From a virus: a stretch of 23,709 nt of DNA. The translations under genes were made by a program, and so were the position numbers. The notes under the pieces were generated by a model. The model searched no databases. It saw only the letters and a list, made by a program, of their open reading frames with translations, and was not told the origin of the DNA. The stretch covers positions 1 to 23,709 of IMG/VR virus record IMGVR_UViG_3300032083_002076, one strand, 5' to 3'. Positions 11,864 through 20,983 of this stretch are shown here, piece by piece (the first letter of the stretch is position 1; the number at the start of each line of letters is the position of its first letter).

Positions 11864-14800
11864 TTAAAAAAACATCAATCCTGTTATTTGATTTATAGGA
11901 GCAAAAGCACCTGTAAACTTATAAATATTACCATTATATTTAAATACCAATCCTTCAGTTGGAACAATAGCATCAAACCCACCGATAGCATTTAATCTAT
12001 CTAATTGTATTTTTAATTTATTTAACTTTTTTAAGTCACCACCACTTCTTATATCGGATATAGCAGCTTTAAGTTTCTTTCTCATATTCTGTACTGATTT
12101 TGCTGGATTGACGGCTAGCCACCCATCCATATTCTTCATTATCTCAGCACCAACTTCAAAAAATAATTCTTCAAATGGTTTCATATTATCTTTTACCATT
12201 CTAGCATGGTCTAATTTTTCTGTAACTAAAGTCCATTCTAAAAACTTATTATTTTTTATTGTAGCTTTCATATCTCTTATTGAATATGATTTATCAAAGA
12301 AAGCCCATCTCATTGTAAGTCTTTTAAGAACATTTGCTGGTATCTTATATTTAAATTGTTTAGCAGCATTAAAGATATATTCTTCCCAAAATCTTTGATG
12401 ATATAATCCAAGCGTATCATTATCTTTAAGAGCATATTGACTCTGTAATTTAGATAAACGGCCGTGAAATTTTTTCTTCATCTTACCAAAGTCTTGATGT
12501 TTAGGGACAGTAACAAAGTTTGGTTTTGATATTTTATAATGTTTTTGTATATGTTGATTAACTTGTTTTATCATACCTTGTAACATTCTTGCACTATCTT
12601 TTGCTTGTCCTATTGGTCTACCATTATCGTCATATTCAATTGCACCGTGAAAAAGTAATTCTGTAATATCATAGTTGACCACATTCTCACTAGCAGGCCA
12701 CATCACTTCTAAACTCATAAACTTAGAACCATTACCAAAAATCTTATCTTGTTGTTTTTTAGAAAGAGCACCGATTGCTTTTGATAAATCTCTCATCGCA
12801 TATACAAAAGCATCTCGTATAGAACCTCTACCTTTAAATTTATTTTCTACATCTTTTATGGTTAAAGCTGTTTCACCTTTATTTTTAAGATGTCCTTTAT
12901 TACGAGCAGCAATAAGTTTTCCATCTTTGTAACTTATCATTAAGTTTTGACCATCTGTTTTTTCTGTAACATTATCTTCACGATTTAACTGACCACCCAA
13001 TCCCAACTCTATTATCTTTTTTAAATCTTTAAAAGTTAATTCTTTATCATCAAATGGATGATTCATATGTCCGTAGGCTCCGCCCATTAATAATAACTCC
13101 TTTCCGTTTCTTTCTAAATTACTTGTAAGTGAATAAACCTCTTTTACAATATCATATTCATCGTGCTGTTTGTTTCCTCTATCTTGGTCTGTATCAGTTG
13201 GTTCTTCTTTTTCTAATTGGTCTAATGTATTTTTACTATGTTTAAGAACTGACTTTCTTGATTTTTTAAGTTTGTCTGTATATTCATAATCTTGATTTTT
13301 TAAAATCATATCAATATGGTCTAACCAATGATTCCACAACTCACTTCCAACTAAATCTAAATCATTAGCAGCACTTGGAGAAGCTGCTCCAGCAGGTCCG
13401 TATGATACTGAACCTATTGGACCATTTGGATATTTTGGAATATCAAACTCTTGACTATAGTAGTTTTCATCATCAATTATATTCTTAGCAATCTCCCAAC
13501 CTAATCTACCAGCTTCTTTCTCACCTCTAAGCAAGTAAGATTTTAAACTTGATATAAAACCAGGACCATCATCAACCCCACCTGATTGAGTACCTGTGCT
13601 TTCTAATAAACCACGATAAACCTCATATAGTTTTTTAAACTTATTGGTCATCATATTATACACACCTTTGTCGTAATATCCAAATGTTTTTTTGAAAAAC
13701 TTTACTTTTTCTTTATCATCTACTTTTGGATTACCTAACATATCTCGTGTTTTAGTTCCACTTATGTTTCCGACTTGAGGAGCAGTTATAATGTATCCGT
13801 GTTCATCAAACCCTTTCATATCTTTAGTATAAGGTTTAAAATATTTACCACCTAACCTACCAGCATCTTTTTCACCAACAACATAAACTACTGCTGTAGT
13901 TTTAGGATCAAATTTGTTTAATAAGTTTTTTGCTACATATGGTGACTTTTCCATAACGATACGATTCTTTGGAATACCAACCTTTACCATATGTCTAACT
14001 TTTTCTTTAAAGTTCATAGGATGACGAGGTGGTTTTTTTATATCGGATGTGGTTATGTAAGCCTCATCAACTTGTTTAGACAACCACTTGTATGTAGCAA
14101 GATGACCTGAATGAAAGGGTTGAAATCTTCCACCAAATACACCAACAACTTTCTTAATGTTTTTTTCTTCCTTCAAATTGGATACACTATCCCCATTATC
14201 AACATTAGAATATACAACACTTTCTCTATGTAAGTCAAGCGTTTTATTTATTTCTTTTATTCCTCTACCACCCCTATCAAATTTAGTAAATTTTTGTAGC
14301 TTACCAAAATGTTTTTCTTTACTCATCTTATCTTGTTTAGTCCATTTCATCTTATCAAAGACTTTCATTCTCATATGTTGTTTAACTATATAATGAATAG
14401 TATCAACATCACCACCCATTGATTTTATCCAAGTAGCATATTTCTTTACTAATTGTGCTGAAACTTTCTCGTGTCCATAATGAGTCCAAAACCCTTTCTT
14501 TGGATGTAGTTTTGCTGTTGAGTCTTTTCCTATGTCGTGGAATAATGCTGATAAAGCAAAGTCTATGTCACCGGTTTTTAATGCTCTGTTAGTTACAGCG
14601 ATAGTATGTTTTAAAACATTACCTTCGGGATGAGCATCTCTTCTTTGGTCATAGTTTTTAAGATTATAAACTCTCTTTTTTAAAGCACTAGGAAGAGCAT
14701 CATAGATGTCCCTAAATTTTTTAGGTTTAGGTCTAACTGCTATCTCTTTTATTTTTTTACCAGTATCGGTTTTTGTAAAAGGTCCTCTTCTCAATGTTGA

Positions 14801-16225
14801 AAATTTTACAGGTGTCTCAATACCAAATAATTTCTTTGGTGCTAAAATTCTCAATGTAATCATCTTTCTACTATTATCAACACCCAATGTTTCAAATTCT
14901 ATTTCTTTATATTTCTTACCCTTCATAGTAAGATTATGACCTGTAATAAACTTTTCTACTTTATTACCTCTAACTGCAAATGCTTCGTTCAAGAATTTAT
15001 CCCTTTCTAATTTTTGTATAGCCTTACCTATTTCTCTTCCTTTTAAATCCTTTGAAACATCACTACCCTTTACCGATAGTTTAAATTTAACCATCTTCTT
15101 TAAATCTTTTCCTATATACTTACCCCATTGAATAATTTGATTATCAGTTAAGGATGTTTTCTCTTGAAACTTTTTAGTTAGAAATATATTTTCAGGTTTA
15201 AAGTTCTGTAATACATTTAGGAATTGAATATTTTGTGCTTCATCTCCTGAGTATCTTAATTTGTTTAATTTAATACCCAATGAATTAGCATCATTCTTTC
15301 TTAAAATCCAAGCCAATAATAAGATATGGTCATTCTCATCTATATATGGTTTACTAATCTTTAAGCCAGGTAAGATTTGGTCTGTAAATTTTAACTCATC
15401 AGTTTTCTGTAGGTAGTTTTTGGTTGATTTTGCTTTCTTAATCGACTTAACAAACTCATCTCTAATTCTTTCACCACTAATACCTTTAAGACTTGGATTA
15501 TCCATCAGAGCCTGCTTGGTATCCTTAGACATCTTACCACCAAGAGCACCGTGAAATCTAAGGGCTCTCATCTTCCTCAATGGGTCCTCATCAAACCTTT
15601 CACTAGCCTTCCCAACAGTTCTTATCTTTCTCTTCTTTAAATCTGCTATACCACCAACCAAATCAACTATATCTTTTCTATCTATATCATAAAATAAAGC
15701 ATTGATGGTTAAATCTCTTCTCTTTACATCACCCTCAATGTCTGTATAATCAACAGCACTCGGCCTCCTACCCTTTCCAATATCTTTTCTGAATGTTGCT
15801 ATTTCATGCCCACCTACAACCACCACCCCAAAAGATTTACCAACCTCTGTGGTTTTCAATCCACCATCTTTGGCTATCTTCAATACCTCATCGGGCTTAG
15901 CATCGGTGGCTAAATCAAAATCTTTTGGATTCTTTCCTAATATTGCATCTCTAACTGCTCCACCTACAATATACAGTTTTTTATTATTTTTCTTAAATAA
16001 TTTATGTATCTTTTCTATGTCATTTGGAATATTAAGTTTAAGGTTTTTACTTTCATCTACTTTTTTATAACCACTACCATAAGGAACTGAGGTGTGTCCT
16101 TTCTTCTTCATCTTTTTTATCTTAGAAAGTTTAGAACCACCTTTGATAGTTCCATCACCGGCGACTATACCCATCTCATCTATGACGGGTTTGGTTATTT
16201 CTTCTATTAGTTTTTTTAAGCTCAT
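11864..16225 (-). CDS. Four-enzyme fusion: CCA-adding-type nucleotidyltransferase, HD, NadM-like, KxDG ligase
   Basis: A 1453-aa protein with four recognisable enzymes. (1) Residues ~60-410 are a class II CCA-adding/poly(A) polymerase head: GGAVRDAILGKNPKDFDLAT with Asp102/Asp104, RRDLTINALFYD (169-180) and RFDEDPLRKMRALRF (210-224). (2) ~530-650 is an HD hydrolase: His540, His563-Asp564, His585, His617. (3) ~690-870 is an NMN-adenylyltransferase-like domain: GRFQPFHSGH (699-708), ISGTKTR (821-827). (4) ~1040-1453 is a nucleotidyl ligase: KTDG with Lys1089, AARNKG, SLEVMWP with Glu1173, EGLVFK (1424-1429), YKF with Lys1436. An insertion of about 250 residues separates ligase motifs III and IV. 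Short VDE/S, LNE/A, HRE/S and LLE/S motifs lie at 56-59, 412-415, 667-670 and 873-876, close to domain borders. RNA repair plus NAD synthesis is inferred; no frameshift is seen. Confidence 0.9.
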   Translation of the reverse strand: MSLKKLIEEITKPVIDEMGIVAGDGTIKGGSKLSKIKKMKKKGHTSVPYGSGYKKVDESKNLKLNIPNDIEKIHKLFKKNNKKLYIVGGAVRDAILGKNPKDFDLATDAKPDEVLKIAKDGGLKTTEVGKSFGVVVVGGHEIATFRKDIGKGRRPSAVDYTDIEGDVKRRDLTINALFYDIDRKDIVDLVGGIADLKKRKIRTVGKASERFDEDPLRKMRALRFHGALGGKMSKDTKQALMDNPSLKGISGERIRDEFVKSIKKAKSTKNYLQKTDELKFTDQILPGLKISKPYIDENDHILLLAWILRKNDANSLGIKLNKLRYSGDEAQNIQFLNVLQNFKPENIFLTKKFQEKTSLTDNQIIQWGKYIGKDLKKMVKFKLSVKGSDVSKDLKGREIGKAIQKLERDKFLNEAFAVRGNKVEKFITGHNLTMKGKKYKEIEFETLGVDNSRKMITLRILAPKKLFGIETPVKFSTLRRGPFTKTDTGKKIKEIAVRPKPKKFRDIYDALPSALKKRVYNLKNYDQRRDAHPEGNVLKHTIAVTNRALKTGDIDFALSALFHDIGKDSTAKLHPKKGFWTHYGHEKVSAQLVKKYATWIKSMGGDVDTIHYIVKQHMRMKVFDKMKWTKQDKMSKEKHFGKLQKFTKFDRGGRGIKEINKTLDLHRESVVYSNVDNGDSVSNLKEEKNIKKVVGVFGGRFQPFHSGHLATYKWLSKQVDEAYITTSDIKKPPRHPMNFKEKVRHMVKVGIPKNRIVMEKSPYVAKNLLNKFDPKTTAVVYVVGEKDAGRLGGKYFKPYTKDMKGFDEHGYIITAPQVGNISGTKTRDMLGNPKVDDKEKVKFFKKTFGYYDKGVYNMMTNKFKKLYEVYRGLLESTGTQSGGVDDGPGFISSLKSYLLRGEKEAGRLGWEIAKNIIDDENYYSQEFDIPKYPNGPIGSVSYGPAGAASPSAANDLDLVGSELWNHWLDHIDMILKNQDYEYTDKLKKSRKSVLKHSKNTLDQLEKEEPTDTDQDRGNKQHDEYDIVKEVYSLTSNLERNGKELLLMGGAYGHMNHPFDDKELTFKDLKKIIELGLGGQLNREDNVTEKTDGQNLMISYKDGKLIAARNKGHLKNKGETALTIKDVENKFKGRGSIRDAFVYAMRDLSKAIGALSKKQQDKIFGNGSKFMSLEVMWPASENVVNYDITELLFHGAIEYDDNGRPIGQAKDSARMLQGMIKQVNQHIQKHYKISKPNFVTVPKHQDFGKMKKKFHGRLSKLQSQYALKDNDTLGLYHQRFWEEYIFNAAKQFKYKIPANVLKRLTMRWAFFDKSYSIRDMKATIKNNKFLEWTLVTEKLDHARMVKDNMKPFEELFFEVGAEIMKNMDGWLAVNPAKSVQNMRKKLKAAISDIRSGGDLKKLNKLKIQLDRLNAIGGFDAIVPTEGLVFKYNGNIYKFTGAFAPINQITGLMFF

Positions 16226-16245
16226 AAGTTTTGATGTTCCTTTAC

Positions 16246-16263
16246 ATCTATAAATATATAGAT
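16246..16263 (-). other. Stem-loop beside the ribosome binding site of the 1453-aa gene
   Basis: In the 48-base gap between endolysin and the fusion gene, ATCTATA and TATAGAT form a perfect 7-bp stem with a 4-base loop. AAAGGA, the likely ribosome binding site of the 1453-aa gene, follows immediately at 16243-16238, twelve bases before the ATG, a rather long spacing. No U run follows the stem, so it is not a normal terminator. It may mark an RNA processing site or slow initiation. The stem is AT-rich and weak. Confidence 0.35.
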
Positions 16264-16273
16264 TTAAAAAGAA

Positions 16274-16750
16274 CTAAACTTCTAATGCTCTTCTAAACCA
16301 ACCAAAGTAAAATTTCTCTAAATCAGGTTTTCTTGTGACTAAATCAGCGTAATATTTAACACGGTATGCCCTAACTCTTTGTAACTCAACTCCGTCCATA
16401 GCAGCTATTGTCTTAGGTCCCATTCCACCATCTACTTTAAGCCCAGCACCTTTAGCGTTAGCAGCCTGTTGTAAAATTTTAACGGCTCTTCCTCTACCTT
16501 GATTTACACACATATCAAAGTAAATATGTCTTAGGTCTTCTGAAAGAGACTCTACTTTGTTACCATCCCAATATACTTCTTTGTATATTTCTTTAGCACC
16601 ATCTTTTGTAAGGTTTTTTATATCCACATCAGGATGACTTCTTTTGGCTATACCAAAATTAGTTTCTCCACCAGGATCTTTCGGGTCATTAACGTATCCA
16701 CCTTCGTGGTGTAATACTACTTCTATTATATCGTCAAATTTAGTTAACAT
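16274..16750 (-). CDS. Endolysin, GH108 N-acetylmuramidase
   Basis: A 158-aa protein with the full glycoside hydrolase 108 signature: HHEGGYVNDPKDPGGETNFG at residues 14-33, with the presumed catalytic Glu16. A C-terminal half of the small peptidoglycan-binding type common in this family includes FDMCVNQGRGRAVKILQQA, KVDGGMGPKTIAAM and FYFGWFRRA. The length is typical. There is no signal peptide, so export would need the holin. It cleaves the glycan backbone of peptidoglycan at lysis; alternatively a virion-borne lysozyme cannot be excluded, since it sits beside the fibre genes. AGGAG lies ahead of the ATG, and the gene begins nine bases after the 1407-aa fibre gene. Confidence 0.92.
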   Translation of the reverse strand: MLTKFDDIIEVVLHHEGGYVNDPKDPGGETNFGIAKRSHPDVDIKNLTKDGAKEIYKEVYWDGNKVESLSEDLRHIYFDMCVNQGRGRAVKILQQAANAKGAGLKVDGGMGPKTIAAMDGVELQRVRAYRVKYYADLVTRKPDLEKFYFGWFRRALEV

Positions 16751-16759
16751 ATGTAACTC

Positions 16760-19700
16760 CTATTGTTTTTTTAGTTTATCAATTTCTTTTTGTTGTTCTT
16801 CAACTTTCTTTGTTAGTTCTTGAACAGCTTTTATCAAAGGTGTAATCAATTCTGTTTCACCTAATTCTTGCATTCCATCAGTATTTTCTTTCCATACAGG
16901 AAAATCAGAGTGTCCTACTGAATCCATAGCTTCTTTAACTTCTTGTGCTACAAACCCATAATGTTTTCTGTTTGGATTTTTTCTTTCCGTTACTTCAGCA
17001 TCATATCCATCAAACTCTGTTGGGTATTCACTTGGAGCTTTTTTCTTAAAGGTTCTTGTTTTTAGTTTGTTAATAAACTCTAAACCTAAAGTGTTATCCT
17101 CAATATCTTTTTTAATTCTTTTATCGGAAGAGTGTGTCCAAGTAGCATTTTCACCGAAGTCGTTTGTGATATGGTCTGAATCAACACCTATCCGAATAGT
17201 TTCGGCTCCAGCACCTGTTACATTTCCTTGTCCAGCTGCTATTACTATTTCATCATCCACGCCAGTAGCAGAAGCTTGAGTTCTACCAATAAATACATTG
17301 TAATCTCCGGTTTGTAAATTACTTCCTGCCGAATTACCTAAATGAACATTACCGGTTCCAGTTGTTACTGCTTTTCCTGCTCGGTATCCATACATAGCAT
17401 TTTGATCACCTTGAACATTATATCCAGCTTCAAATCCTATAGCAATATTTTCACGACCACCATCTGAATTTTGTCCAGCAGTATAGCCTAAAAATATTTG
17501 TCTCATACCACCATCTTTATTAGTTCCACCCCCATAAAGAGCATTTATTCCAATTGCTATGTTTTCAGAACCTGATACTACTACTCCCATAGCACCACCA
17601 AGAGCAGCAAAGTTACCACCGTCATTTCCATTAAATCCAGCAGCATTACTTCCTTGTTCTAAGTTTTGTAGGGCAGAACCAAGAGCAATATTACCTGTAA
17701 TATTACCAGAATCTGTTCCTTCTACACTATTCATAGCATTTGTTCCGATAGCAACATTACCAGTACCATTTTTTAAATCACCTAAGGCATTTGCTCCGAT
17801 AGCAACATTACCAGTCAATTCAGCACCAGTACCACTATTATCATTATCACCTAATGCTTGATAGCCAATTGCTACGTTTTTAGATCCAGATTCCATCTGA
17901 TACATAGCCTGATAACCAAGAGCTATGTTATAATCACCTTTTTCCAAAGAATATAAACTAGTTTGTCCAATGGCTATGTTATCATCTAAATCTTCTCCGT
18001 TAGCACCAGCTTGATACATAGCTTGATTTCCAATAGCAATCTGATTTGCACCTGATTGCATCTGTCCATTAGAGTTACTGCCTATGGCTATATTTTGTGT
18101 AAAAATATTTGAAGCAACTCCTTCTGAACCGTTAAGAGCATAACTTCCTATGGCAATATTACTAGATCCTGAATCGGAACTTTTAAATACATTTGAACCT
18201 ATTGCTATGTTATCATCGCCGTCTTTGAAATTAAGACCTGCTTGGTATCCTAAGAATGTATTTTTATCAGAACCATCTCCTAATCTATATCCAGCTTTAT
18301 AACCAAGAGCAAGAGTGTAATCACAGTTTGTTGCTTGGTATCCTGCTTGGTAACCAACAAAGAAGTTATAGTCACCGCCGTTAAAATTCATACTATCACC
18401 AGACATAACTTGTGTACCAAAAGCAATATTGTTACTACCAAAGTCTCGGGTACCTGTTCCAGCGTTATTAAAAGCAGCTCTGTTTCCTACTACAAAATTT
18501 TCAGAACCTGTATAATAATTCATAAAAACATCGTGACCAAGTGCTATGTTACTACTACCCTTTTTAAAGTACCTAGCAGCTTGATCACCTATAAATATAT
18601 TTGTAGAATAAGCAGTATTACTATTTGAGTTATTATCACCGCCGTTGTAAGCAGCTTGATTTCCCATTATGATATTATTTGAGCCTGATGTTAGATTAAA
18701 ACCAGCTTCCTTACCAATAATAATACTACCTTGTTGTTTTGAGCCCCTAGCAGTACTTCTACCTATAATTACAGTATCCGTTATATCTCTACCTACTTGT
18801 GCAGCACCATATCCTACAACTGTATTATATTCACCCAAAGCACTAGTTGCATTACTTACTTGTTGAGCAGCAGCTGTTCCAATATATGTATTACCAACCC
18901 CTACAGTATTGGACGAACCTGCAGCATTACCGACATAAACATTACTATCACCGGTTGTTGTACTTTGTCCAGCTTGACTTCCAACTGCAGTATTATAATC
19001 AGCCTCATTAACCCTTAATGAATAATATCCGATAGCAACATTACTAGCTTGATCTCCGTTTCCATCACTACCCTTCATAGCCTCATTACCAACCACCGTA
19101 TTTTGGTCACCGGTTGTTATATATTGACCAGAATCTGCTCCGATAATTACATTTCTTCTACTTGTAGTTAGACCACCATCTATTTGAGCAGCAAAAGTAT
19201 TACTATCACCGATTATAGTATTATCAGAACCACCGACTCCTGTTTGTATTATTATATCTGTAAATGTAGGAGCGGCCGCTGGTATATCAGTTAATCCAGC
19301 AGCAGAACCTTCAAATCTACCGAATGATGCGGTTGATACTGCCGAACCACTTACATTTCCTGTATGAACTACAGCACCTTTATCCTCGCTTAGATAAATG
19401 TCCGTTACACCATCATCACCAATTGTAACGGTATTAGCTCCTTTACCGATTGCACTTTGACCAATCACGGTTTCATTACTAGCTCCAGCAGTACCTTTAG
19501 TATTATATCCTATATATGTCCCACTATCACCTGTTGTTTGTAAATCACCAGCTCCGCGGCCAACTGCGGTGACATTATTACCTGTTGTAAGATCATTTCC
19601 TGTTTGATAACCTAATAATACATTATAACTTCCACCATCCAAATCTTGTCCTGAAAAATATCCTTGAATAAAGTTATATGTACCCATATCTCCAGTACCA

Positions 19701-20983
19701 TTGGTTCTTGAAGAGTTGTAAGCAGACCTTATCCCCAAAACCACATTATTTGAACCAGTTGAATATTGTTGAGCAACATCACCGCCAATAAATACATTAG
19801 AACTGCCCTTTTCAATATATTGTGCAGCTTGTGGACCAATTGATATATTACCACCGACACTATTTAACCCATCTTGTCCAGCATATGTCATAGCATTAGG
19901 TCCGATAGCAATATTACTATCTCCGTTTTCAAGATTCTGTAAAGCAGTATATCCAATAGCAATATTTTTATCGTTTTGATTTTGGGTTGAATCACCTATA
20001 TCTTTCATAGCGTCTCTACCAATTGCTATATTATATGATCCGGTTACATGATCCATCATCGCCTGATAACCAATAGCAATATTAGCATCAGGACCTTGAC
20101 TAGTATATTGTCCTTTTTCCGCATTTTTTAAAGCATTAAGCCCAATCGCAATACAATATTGAATTCTTCCCCCATCTGCTCCAGCACTAGACATAGCACC
20201 ATTTCCAAGAGCGATATTACTATTAAGAATACCTATTCCTGAACCTATGGCAGAATTTCCAATAGCAATATTGTTACTTGTAGTTGAGTTCTCACCGGCA
20301 TCTAAAGAATAAGATCCAATTGCTATATTATCAGAACCACTATCGGTGTTTTTCATAGAATTTACACCAATTGCTATATTTTGATCACCTACCGCAAAAT
20401 TCTCTCCACTATCGTGTCCCATAAAAATATTTTTATCAGAACCAGGTCTTAAACTTTTTCCAGCTAATTGTCCTATAGCAATAGTATCGTCTGCATCACT
20501 AGCTAATGACATAGCTGAATCGCCTATTGCTACATTATAATCTCCTGTAGTTTCGGTATGTAAAGAATCATGACCTAAAGCAATATTACTTACACCATTT
20601 GTAATCTCACCCATAGAATCAGTACCGATTGCTATATTATTATTACCACCATCGTCATCAACTCCAGCATCATGTCCAATAAAAACTGATGTATTTTCAG
20701 TTGGATGTTGTATTCTAATAGCTTTTCCATCATTAAGTACCATCTGTCCAAATGAAGCAGTTAAAGTTGTTGCTCCTTGAAAAGAACCACTTATTCCGGC
20801 TGCTGTAAATGGAGATGCTACATTTGTTAATTGACTTCCATCTCCAGCAAAATTTGTTGCAATAACCCTTCCAAATGAACCACTTTGAACATTTAAGAAT
20901 TGGGTTGCAAGTCTTCTTCCTTGCATTCTTCCAAAAGAACCTGTTTGTGCTAAACTACTTGATACACTTCCTCTTAATGGCAT
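16760..20983 (-). CDS. Giant beta-roll fibre/spike protein with S74 intramolecular chaperone
   Basis: A 1407-aa structural protein. Residues 1-80 are a fibre-type start with SGSFGR linkers and GDGSQLTNV. Residues ~80-540 and ~590-1275 are two blocks of short repeats of the kind (S/D)NIAIGxxAM, with 14 exact NIAIG copies, as in YadA/Hia trimeric adhesin heads. The C-terminus is a peptidase S74/endosialidase-type chaperone: SSDKRIKKDI at 1285-1294 (cut expected before the second Ser), KHYGFVAQEVKEAM, and a closing coiled coil (KKVEEQQKEIDKLKKQ). The chaperone trimerises and releases the fibre. The protein probably forms a trimeric fibre for host or surface binding. It starts in a TAATG overlap with the preceding fibre gene. 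Confidence 0.9.
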   Translation of the reverse strand: MPLRGSVSSSLAQTGSFGRMQGRRLATQFLNVQSGSFGRVIATNFAGDGSQLTNVASPFTAAGISGSFQGATTLTASFGQMVLNDGKAIRIQHPTENTSVFIGHDAGVDDDGGNNNIAIGTDSMGEITNGVSNIALGHDSLHTETTGDYNVAIGDSAMSLASDADDTIAIGQLAGKSLRPGSDKNIFMGHDSGENFAVGDQNIAIGVNSMKNTDSGSDNIAIGSYSLDAGENSTTSNNIAIGNSAIGSGIGILNSNIALGNGAMSSAGADGGRIQYCIAIGLNALKNAEKGQYTSQGPDANIAIGYQAMMDHVTGSYNIAIGRDAMKDIGDSTQNQNDKNIAIGYTALQNLENGDSNIAIGPNAMTYAGQDGLNSVGGNISIGPQAAQYIEKGSSNVFIGGDVAQQYSTGSNNVVLGIRSAYNSSRTNGTGDMGTYNFIQGYFSGQDLDGGSYNVLLGYQTGNDLTTGNNVTAVGRGAGDLQTTGDSGTYIGYNTKGTAGASNETVIGQSAIGKGANTVTIGDDGVTDIYLSEDKGAVVHTGNVSGSAVSTASFGRFEGSAAGLTDIPAAAPTFTDIIIQTGVGGSDNTIIGDSNTFAAQIDGGLTTSRRNVIIGADSGQYITTGDQNTVVGNEAMKGSDGNGDQASNVAIGYYSLRVNEADYNTAVGSQAGQSTTTGDSNVYVGNAAGSSNTVGVGNTYIGTAAAQQVSNATSALGEYNTVVGYGAAQVGRDITDTVIIGRSTARGSKQQGSIIIGKEAGFNLTSGSNNIIMGNQAAYNGGDNNSNSNTAYSTNIFIGDQAARYFKKGSSNIALGHDVFMNYYTGSENFVVGNRAAFNNAGTGTRDFGSNNIAFGTQVMSGDSMNFNGGDYNFFVGYQAGYQATNCDYTLALGYKAGYRLGDGSDKNTFLGYQAGLNFKDGDDNIAIGSNVFKSSDSGSSNIAIGSYALNGSEGVASNIFTQNIAIGSNSNGQMQSGANQIAIGNQAMYQAGANGEDLDDNIAIGQTSLYSLEKGDYNIALGYQAMYQMESGSKNVAIGYQALGDNDNSGTGAELTGNVAIGANALGDLKNGTGNVAIGTNAMNSVEGTDSGNITGNIALGSALQNLEQGSNAAGFNGNDGGNFAALGGAMGVVVSGSENIAIGINALYGGGTNKDGGMRQIFLGYTAGQNSDGGRENIAIGFEAGYNVQGDQNAMYGYRAGKAVTTGTGNVHLGNSAGSNLQTGDYNVFIGRTQASATGVDDEIVIAAGQGNVTGAGAETIRIGVDSDHITNDFGENATWTHSSDKRIKKDIEDNTLGLEFINKLKTRTFKKKAPSEYPTEFDGYDAEVTERKNPNRKHYGFVAQEVKEAMDSVGHSDFPVWKENTDGMQELGETELITPLIKAVQELTKKVEEQQKEIDKLKKQ
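17160..19216 (-). repeat. Second NIAIG beta-roll repeat block (within the 1407-aa gene)
   Basis: About 685 codons of degenerate repeats, roughly 15-35 residues each, marked by N(I/V)(A/F)(I/L)G. Examples are DNIAIGSNVF, SNIAIGSYAL, DNIAIGQTSL, ENIAIGINAL and ENIAIGFEAG. Each is one turn of a left-handed beta-roll in the YadA-head family. The DNA copies are diverged but alike enough to recombine. Confidence 0.8.
19316..19360 (-). repeat. SGSAxSTxSFG linker DNA repeat, copy in 1407-aa gene
   Basis: Codes GNVSGSAVSTASFGR at the boundary between the two repeat blocks. It shares most bases with copies at 21229-21270, 21916-21958 and 23061-23104. All four hold a core close to GAACCACTTA on the plus strand. 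Confidence 0.7.
19363..20746 (-). repeat. First NIAIG beta-roll repeat block (within the 1407-aa gene)
   Basis: About 460 codons of the same N(I/V)(A/F)(I/L)G repeats, for example NNIAIGTDSM, DNIAIGSYSL, YNIAIGRDAM and SNIAIGPNAM. It ends in a GKGANTVTIGDD / TDIYLSEDKGAVVH segment that is also the end of the repeat block in the 349-aa gene next door. Confidence 0.8.

Noticed and set aside
17559-17861. Plus-strand open frame of 100 codons inside the 1407-aa gene
   Set aside because: It is rich in Pro and Ala only because it is antisense to NIAIG repeats.
16760-20983. CRISPR-like array, because of many short similar units
   Set aside because: The units are degenerate protein-coding beta-roll repeats of uneven length in one long open frame, not exact repeats with unique spacers.
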